Source of the DNA: Mycolicibacterium agri
Lineage (GTDB): Bacteria > Actinomycetota > Actinomycetes > Mycobacteriales > Mycobacteriaceae
NCBI RefSeq assembly: GCF_002553505.1
Contig: NZ_PDCP01000013.1
Span: 56,421-120,420, forward strand
Length of the DNA stretch: 64,000 nt
Direction: 5' to 3'
Both the position numbers and the translations under genes were made by a program. Below, one piece after another: positions 59,145-64,000 of the stretch (within the stretch, counting starts at the first letter, position 1; the number at the start of each line of letters is the position of its first letter). Below the pieces are notes generated by a model. It searched no databases. It was given only the letters and a program-made list of their open reading frames with translations, and had not been told where the DNA came from.

Positions 59145-60170
59145 CTAGAAGCCCGGGCCGTGCACCTCGTGTCCGGGCTTCTCGGCGGCCAGCCCGCGGT
59201 AGGCCTGCTCGACGGTGGAGCCGTGGTTGACCACGGCGTCGACCTCGCGGGCGATGGGCATGGTCAGCCCGTATTTCTCGGCGAACTCCATGACGACGCT
59301 GGCGGCCTTGACGCCCTCGGCCACCTGGTTCATCGACGCGATGATCTCGTCGATCTTCTTGCCGGCGCCGAGCTGCTCACCGACATGGCGGTTGCGGCTG
59401 CGCTGCGACGTGCACGTCACGATCAGGTCGCCCATGCCGGCCAGCCCGGCGAAGGTGTCGCGGTGACCACCCATCGCCTCGCCCAGCTTTGACATTTCCC
59501 GCAGCGCGCGGGCGATCACCATCGCGCGGGTGTTCTCGCCGATGCCCAGCGAGTAGCCCATCCCGACGGCGATGGCGTAGACGTTCTTCAACGCCCCGGC
59601 CATCTCCACGCCGACGACATCGTCGGTGGTGTATGTCCGAAAGCGCTTGGTGCGGAACAGGTTCGCGAGGTTGGCGGCCAGATGCTGGTCGGGCATCGCG
59701 AGCACGGCGGCGGCGGCATAACCCTCGGCGACCTCGCGGGCGATGTTCGGCCCGGCGAGGATCCCCGCCGGATGCCCCGGCAGCACCTCGTCGACGATCT
59801 GGCTCATCCGGTAGTTGGTGCCCTGCTCAAGGCCCTTCACCAGCGACACCACCGGCACCCACGGCCGCAGCTCCTTGGCGAGTTCGGTCAGCACGGCGCG
59901 GAACCCGTGCGAGGGCACGCCCATCACGATGACGTCGGCGCATTCGGCGGCCTCGGAGAAGTCGGTGGTGGCCTTCAACGAATGCGCCAGCTCGACCTCG
60001 TCGCCGAGGTACTTGCTGTTGCGGTGGTTTTCGTTGATGTCCTTGGCGGTCTCCTCGGAGCGCACCCACTGCAGCGTCGGCCCGCGCCTGGCGCAGATGG
60101 ACGCGACGGTGGTGCCCCAGGATCCACCGCCGAGGACGACGACTTTCGGTACGCGGAGAGCAGCTGCCAT
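59145..60170 (-). CDS. gpsA: NAD(P)-dependent glycerol-3-phosphate dehydrogenase
   Basis: 341 aa. Cofactor motif VVVLGGGSWGTTVASICARRG, then EELGLSLVKGLE-type region SLVKGLEQGTN and the catalytic block GVEMAGALKNVYAIAVGMGYSLG with Lys. GLAGMGDLIVTCTSQRSRNRHVGEQLG follows. Makes glycerol-3-phosphate for phospholipids. ATG 60170. Position corresponds to Rv0564c. Confidence 0.94.
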   Translation of the reverse strand: MAAALRVPKVVVLGGGSWGTTVASICARRGPTLQWVRSEETAKDINENHRNSKYLGDEVELAHSLKATTDFSEAAECADVIVMGVPSHGFRAVLTELAKELRPWVPVVSLVKGLEQGTNYRMSQIVDEVLPGHPAGILAGPNIAREVAEGYAAAAVLAMPDQHLAANLANLFRTKRFRTYTTDDVVGVEMAGALKNVYAIAVGMGYSLGIGENTRAMVIARALREMSKLGEAMGGHRDTFAGLAGMGDLIVTCTSQRSRNRHVGEQLGAGKKIDEIIASMNQVAEGVKAASVVMEFAEKYGLTMPIAREVDAVVNHGSTVEQAYRGLAAEKPGHEVHGPGF

Positions 60171-60326
60171 GGCATCAGCGTATTGAACACAGACGCCGTT
60201 TCACTGGCAGTTGACGAACTGCGTCGCCGCGGCCCGCCGAAGTTAGCTGGCGGACGCGAATTGGTGCAGTTGACCCCGTCGCGGCGCTGGTAGCGTCACT
60301 TGCCAGAAAGGCAGAAAGGCTCCCCC

Positions 60327-60638
60327 ATGCCAGAACCTATTCGGGTCAGTCCGCCGGAGTTGGCCGAGGCGGCCGCACGCGTGCGTGACTACGCCGATCA
60401 GCTGCGCGCCGGACACAGTTCCTCTGCGGCGACGGCCGAGGGTGCGCAACCGGGTCTGGTGGGCGAGTCGGCGCGCGCGGTCGACACCAAAGTGGCGCGC
60501 TGGCAGGCCACCACCGCCGAGCTGCACCGGGTCTTGTCGTCGCAAGCCGACGCGCTGGCCGGCGCGGCCGAGGCGTACGCCGGCACCGAGGCGCACAACC
60601 GCGACGTGATCGCGTCGGTGGATCCGGTCGATCTGTAG
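60327..60638 (+). CDS. EspC-like type VII secretion target protein
   Basis: 103 aa, two-helix WXG100-size protein with RVSPPELAEAAARVRDYADQL at the start, a hinge LVGESAR where WxG would sit, and a C-terminal YAGTE (Y84-xxx-E88), matching the YxxxD/E type VII export motif. ATG 60327 is preferred with AAAGG upstream; frame starts at 60300. It is followed by an alpha/beta hydrolase with its own N-terminal WxG region (7 bp gap) and a lipoprotein. Recalled counterpart: Rv2798c. Confidence 0.78.
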   Translation: MPEPIRVSPPELAEAAARVRDYADQLRAGHSSSAATAEGAQPGLVGESARAVDTKVARWQATTAELHRVLSSQADALAGAAEAYAGTEAHNRDVIASVDPVDL

Positions 60639-60644
60639 GTTTGC

Positions 60645-62462
60645 ATGTCGCTGACCGTCGCAGACGTGATGCGCTGGGATCCCGGCGCGGTGCGGGCCGT
60701 GGGGGAGGCCGCCCGCACGCGTGCGCAGACATCGCTGGACGTCGCCAACAGCCTGCCGAAGTTGCCGGAATGGACGGGTCCCGGCGCCGAGGATGCCAAG
60801 CGGGCGATCGAGGAGTCGCGTCAGGCGTTGATGAAGGACGCCAACGCGGCGCTGGCTGCCGCGCGGCGGGCGGATGCGGCGGCGGTCAACGTCCAGATCG
60901 TCAAGGACAACCTGAAGCAGGTGCTCGACGCGGCGCGCGAGTTCGGCATGATCGTCGATCCTGTCGGCGGCACCGTGCGCCCCGGCCTCGGCGCCTTGGG
61001 CACCACGCTGGACTACCAGAACGCCGCCGCCCTGCAGGAGGCGCTGCAACGGGTTCTGACGCAAGCGAATTCGGTCGACGAGCAGCTGGCAGCGGCGATG
61101 GACGCGGCCGACGATGTCGTCGAGGTGCCGCCCGAGGCACGGCCGATCCCGTTGCCGCGGCCCGGCGCAACGGCCGAGGAAGTCAACGACTGGTGGAAGT
61201 CGTTGAGCCAGAAGGACCGTGAGCGCTTGCTCGCCGAGCATCCGCCGGAACTGGGCAACCTCAACGGAATTCCCGCAGCCGCGCGTGACGCGATCAACCT
61301 GGCGGTGCTGACCGACGACCTGAACCGCATCACCGACACCGCGACACAGCACGGGGTTTCGCCGGAACAGGTGCTGGCCAACCCGGGCTTCTACGGGCTG
61401 TCGGCCGACGACGTCACGCGCTACACCAACGCGATCAAGGTGAAGGAGGGCCTGGACCATCAGCGCGGCGACGACCCGAACAATCTGCGGCCGGTCATGC
61501 TGTGGAAGTACGAGCCACTCGCCGACCGCGGCCAGGGCCGCGCCGCGATCGCGATCAACAACCCCGACTACGCCGACAACACGTCGGTGATCGTGCCCGG
61601 TACGGGCAGCAGCGTGCAGGGCGGCTGGCTCAGCGACGGCCACGACGACGCGATCCACCTGTGGGATCAGTCCAATTTCGGCGACCCCGACCACACGCAC
61701 GCCGTGATCTCGTGGATGGGCTATGACGCCCCGGACGGCTTCAACGACACTCGCGTCGCCAATCCGAATCTGGCGCGTGCCGGCGGCGACCTGCTGGCCG
61801 CCGACGTCAACGGGCTGTGGGTGACGCACCAGGATCCCAGCCAGCATGTCACGGTGCTGGGCCACTCGTACGGGTCGACGACGGTGGCCGACGCGTTCGC
61901 CGGCTCGGGCATGCACGCCAACGACGCCGTCCTGTTGGGTTGTCCGGGAACGGATTTGGCGAAGAGCGCCGCTGATTTCAATCTCGACGGCGGCAAGGTG
62001 TACGTCGGGTCGGCGTCGACGGACCCGGTCAGCTACATCGGCACCGCGCCCGAGTATCTGCACGACTACCTCAACCGCAAGCTGGGCTACCCGGTCGGTC
62101 TGGATGCGGGTCTTGGCATCGATCCGGCAGGCGACGAGTACGGCTCGGTACGGTTTGACGCCGAAGTGGTCGGTCGCGACGGCTTGGACCCAGGCGACCA
62201 TTCGCATTACTACGATATGGGCACCGAATCGTTGGCCTCGATGACTCGCATCGCCACGGGCAACGGTGATTCGTTGGGCGAGGAGGGGTTGTTGGCCGAG
62301 GGCCGTCGGCAGCCGCCCTTGATACCGAGGGAGATCGGCCTGCCGTGGGGCGGCAAGATCGATCTGCCCGACGTGAAGTCCGACCTGCCCGGTTCGCCGG
62401 CATTCATCGATCCCGAAGGGCAGCGCCCAGCCGAGTCGATCACGGGAGACCATGCGTACTAA
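60645..62462 (+). CDS. Type VII-linked alpha/beta hydrolase (DUF1023), lipase-like effector candidate
   Basis: 605 aa. N-terminal helical region with PEWTGPGA (W43-T-G45) resembling a WXG protein, then a linker region with DWWKSLSQKDRERLL and LGNLNGIP typical of DUF1023, and the hydrolase domain with the nucleophile VLGHSYGSTTV (Ser408), an acidic residue region at GCPGTD and a His later (DPGDHSHYY). It follows the EspC-like gene by 6 bp and overlaps the lipoprotein gene by 11 bp, forming one operon. Likely exported or surface acting. Similar to Rv2797c (recalled). Confidence 0.8.
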   Translation: MSLTVADVMRWDPGAVRAVGEAARTRAQTSLDVANSLPKLPEWTGPGAEDAKRAIEESRQALMKDANAALAAARRADAAAVNVQIVKDNLKQVLDAAREFGMIVDPVGGTVRPGLGALGTTLDYQNAAALQEALQRVLTQANSVDEQLAAAMDAADDVVEVPPEARPIPLPRPGATAEEVNDWWKSLSQKDRERLLAEHPPELGNLNGIPAAARDAINLAVLTDDLNRITDTATQHGVSPEQVLANPGFYGLSADDVTRYTNAIKVKEGLDHQRGDDPNNLRPVMLWKYEPLADRGQGRAAIAINNPDYADNTSVIVPGTGSSVQGGWLSDGHDDAIHLWDQSNFGDPDHTHAVISWMGYDAPDGFNDTRVANPNLARAGGDLLAADVNGLWVTHQDPSQHVTVLGHSYGSTTVADAFAGSGMHANDAVLLGCPGTDLAKSAADFNLDGGKVYVGSASTDPVSYIGTAPEYLHDYLNRKLGYPVGLDAGLGIDPAGDEYGSVRFDAEVVGRDGLDPGDHSHYYDMGTESLASMTRIATGNGDSLGEEGLLAEGRRQPPLIPREIGLPWGGKIDLPDVKSDLPGSPAFIDPEGQRPAESITGDHAY

Positions 62463-63003
62463 GAGGATTCAGCGCGCAGCGGCGATGCTTGCGCTCACCG
62501 CCTCGTTGGGAGGGTGCTACATGGTGCCAGGGCACAGTCAGCGGCAGTCGACGCCGTCGCCAAAGCCGGAGCCGGTTCAGCCGATGTCCAACGAAGACAC
62601 GATGCGGCAGGTGATCGACCCGGCACGGCAAATCGTGAAAGCCAATGGCCTGCAGGACGTTTTCGCCGGCTTCACGTTCGAGGCGTGCAACGACCAGGGC
62701 GAGCCGCCCTATCGCGGCAGGCTGGAGATGTCGTTTTCTGTCCCACGGGGGATCGAGCCGAAGAATTACATCAAGCAGATCGCCAAGACGATGGTGCAGC
62801 AGGGCTGGATCGACGGGCCGCCGCCGGGCAGGCGGGCGTTCGGCACGCTCATTCACACCGACCAGGTGTGGGCGATCATGGGCCCGCATCCGGTCTCGCA
62901 TGAAGACGGCTCAGTGCAGCTCTACGGGGAGTGCCGCAACATGGTCAACCACCGCGACGATCCGGAGAAGGACTTCAACGTCACCGACCGGGTGGTCAGC
63001 TAG
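62452..63003 (+). CDS. Lipoprotein downstream of the type VII-linked hydrolase
   Basis: 183 aa. Lipobox SLGGC (Cys22) after a signal peptide, then a domain with [42 protein letters not shown] and [14 protein letters not shown], resembling LppV-like mycobacterial lipoproteins. The start overlaps the hydrolase by 11 bp. In a hydrolase effector operon an outward-facing lipoprotein could act as an immunity or partner protein; this is inference. The stop overlaps the convergent yajQ stop (CTAG). Confidence 0.8.
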   Translation: MRTKRIQRAAAMLALTASLGGCYMVPGHSQRQSTPSPKPEPVQPMSNEDTMRQVIDPARQIVKANGLQDVFAGFTFEACNDQGEPPYRGRLEMSFSVPRGIEPKNYIKQIAKTMVQQGWIDGPPPGRRAFGTLIHTDQVWAIMGPHPVSHEDGSVQLYGECRNMVNHRDDPEKDFNVTDRVVS

Positions 63004-63491
63004 CGGTAGTTGACGAATTGCAGCGCGACGTCGAGGTCGGCCTGCTTGAGCATGGCGATGACGGCCTGCAGGTCGTCGCGCTTCTTCGAGCTGACGCGGA
63101 TCTCGTCGCCCTGGATCTGAGTCTTGACGCCCTTGGGACCCTCGTCGCGGATCAGCTTGGTGATCTTCTTGGCGTTCTCGGCGTCGATGCCCTGCTTGAT
63201 GCTGCCGGTCACCTTGTAGGTCTTGCCGGACTGCTGCGGCTCGCCGGCGTCGAAGGCCTTCATCGAGATGTCGCGGCGGATGAGTTTTTCCTTGAACACG
63301 TCGACGGCGGCCTTGGCGCGCTCCTCGGTCGACGAGGTGATCGTGATGCTCTCCTGGCCCTGCCATTCGATGCGGGTGTCGGTGCCGCGGAAGTCGAAGC
63401 GGGTCGCCAGCTCCTTGGCGGCCTGGTTGAGCGCGTTGTCGACCTCCTGCCGGTCGACCTTGCTGACGATGTCGAAGCTGGAATCCGCCAT
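63000..63491 (-). CDS. YajQ-family cyclic-di-GMP/nucleotide-binding protein
   Basis: 163 aa, standard YajQ length. [39 protein letters not shown] and [38 protein letters not shown], with [18 protein letters not shown], are typical. Some homologues bind c-di-GMP, but the ligand in mycobacteria is unsettled. ATG 63491; the open frame upstream is not coding. Corresponds to Rv0566c. Confidence 0.94.
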   Translation of the reverse strand: MADSSFDIVSKVDRQEVDNALNQAAKELATRFDFRGTDTRIEWQGQESITITSSTEERAKAAVDVFKEKLIRRDISMKAFDAGEPQQSGKTYKVTGSIKQGIDAENAKKITKLIRDEGPKGVKTQIQGDEIRVSSKKRDDLQAVIAMLKQADLDVALQFVNYR

Positions 63492-63661
63492 TGGATGCGC
63501 TCTCCTCTCGTAGTCCCTCCTACGTACTATCCCACGACGCCCAAACCGACATTTGGGTGACAAAGTGCGGGTAAAGCCCGCCAAAACGTCCGTCTCGATG
63601 CGGCCTGACTTGCCCGTTTTCATACCGGGCGGCGCCTCGTTGTACCCTGCTAGTCGCACAA

Positions 63662-63744
63662 GGCAGGTTGCCCGAGCGGCCAATGGGAGCGGACTGTAAA
63701 TCCGTCGGCTTACGCCTACGCAGGTTCGAATCCTGCACCTGCCA
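63662..63744 (+). tRNA. tRNA-Tyr (GTA)
   Basis: Acceptor GGCAGGT (63662-63668) pairs with ACCTGCC (63737-63743), discriminator A 63744; CCA is not encoded as such. Anticodon GTA is at 63696-63698 in loop CTGTAAA. The long variable arm (about 63704-63720) marks a class II tRNA, and the T arm contains GGTTCGAATCC. Anticodon GTA reads Tyr codons. A possible -10 box TACCCT (63643-63648) precedes it. An insertion sequence end begins about 5 bp after its 3' end. Confidence 0.95.
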
Positions 63745-63748
63745 CCGG

Positions 63749-64000
63749 TGTGATGTCTCAAGACATCGGAATAGCCGTGGACCTGCTTTAGGTCTGCGGT
63801 TTTTTCCGTTTGGGGCCTTTGGGTGCTCCGGTGGGTTGGTAGTCCCTGGTGGGGTCGAGGGTGAAGTCGCGCAGTACTTCTCCGGTGGCGGCGTTGATGA
63901 CGGTGGTGTGGTGGTCCTGGATGTGAACTACCCCAGGTTTTGTTCCTACTCGGTTGCGAGTGCCGGGGTTGGCTGGCTCGCGGGGTGTGAGGTGCCGGTG
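63749..64000 (-). mobile_element. Right end of IS481-type insertion sequence, continuing past window
   Basis: The last bases hold a transposase C-terminus (63788-64000) and, outside it, a perfect palindrome GATGTCT-CA-AGACATC (63752-63767) likely in or near the terminal inverted repeat. The element starts about 5 bp after tRNA-Tyr. The left end lies beyond the window, so target duplication cannot be checked. Confidence 0.7.
63788..64000 (-). CDS. IS481-family transposase C-terminus (partial)
   Basis: 71 codons open at the window edge, stop TAA at 63790-63788. Its end, [19 protein letters not shown] followed by TRDYQPTG and a basic tail ([11 protein letters not shown]), is the characteristic C-terminus of IS481-type DDE transposases in actinobacteria. 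The catalytic core is outside the window, so intactness cannot be judged. Confidence 0.78.
   Translation of the reverse strand, partial: HRHLTPREPANPGTRNRVGTKPGVVHIQDHHTTVINAATGEVLRDFTLDPTRDYQPTGAPKGPKRKKPQT

Noticed and set aside
60243..62453. A 736-codon minus-strand frame opposite the type VII hydrolase
   Set aside because: Antisense shadow of a gene with clear hydrolase motifs; composition is that of a reversed GC-rich coding strand.

Overview
The window is 64 kb of high-GC actinobacterial chromosome. Gene content and order point to a non-tuberculous, probably fast-growing Mycobacterium/Mycolicibacterium. From memory, the backbone follows the M. tuberculosis Rv0534c-Rv0566c block: menA, MTA phosphorylase, galE3, a GT2/DUF2064 pair, an Rv0541c-like membrane protein, menE, DUF3349, pitA, a VOC protein, Rv0547c, menB, fadD8, an amidohydrolase, menC, bpoC, menD, mgtA, menG, menJ, grcC1, htpX, gpsA and yajQ. 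Non-syntenic blocks sit between these genes. No database search was possible; family names rest on motifs and recall.

Layout. 1-2762: a TetR/DUF1214 pair with a divergent truncated gene, then menA. 2845-4864: an overlapping three-gene operon with MTA phosphorylase and an epimerase. 4991-11646: accessory block (PE-PPE-type hydrolase, alpha/beta hydrolase, nitronate monooxygenase, DUF5990, F420-type nitroreductase, cytochrome b561-like protein, two-component system). 11746-16882: glycosyltransferase/methyltransferase operon facing a molybdopterin oxidoreductase and an Rv0541c-like protein. 16937-22721: GNAT, TetR-SDR pair, lipase-maturation-factor protein and small proteins. 22745-25705: operon pitA > membrane protein > DUF3349 > menE. 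25801-29796: VOC, SDR, TerC (with a manganese-type riboswitch leader), menB and a nitroreductase. 29853-35083: HAD phosphatase, PIG-L protein, ECF42-type sigma factor, fadD8, DUF3253, DGPF protein. 35284-44665: coiled-coil membrane protein, amidohydrolase, SOUL protein, MPTR-like repeat protein, menC, the MpaB three-gene operon, GlxA/DJ-1 pair, FAD monooxygenase. 44749-54331: bpoC-menD-Rv0556, DsbA-like lipoprotein, mgtA, an aconitase homologue, an Ag85-like protein, SDR and menG. 54801-63491: menJ/grcC1, htpX, two secreted paralogues, gpsA, a type VII secretion-linked trio and yajQ. 63662-64000: tRNA-Tyr and the right end of an IS481-type element.

The unifying function is menaquinone biosynthesis. 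MenD, MenC, MenE, MenB, MenA, MenG and MenJ are all encoded here, with a polyprenyl diphosphate synthase for the tail and BpoC as a positional candidate for the missing MenH step. They lie in several transcription units; menE is at the end of the phosphate-transporter operon.

The most interesting non-routine signals are: a yybP-ykoY-type leader with a clear SD-sequestering hairpin in front of terC; an EspC-like/WXG-lipase/lipoprotein trio resembling a type VII effector-immunity set; an MpaB gene flanked by two paralogous small membrane proteins; three families of palindromic intergenic repeats, one with at least four clean copies; a menE gene whose best start appears to be ATA; an aconitase homologue lacking one Fe-S cysteine; and a PIG-L protein with Thr at a usual zinc-ligand position.
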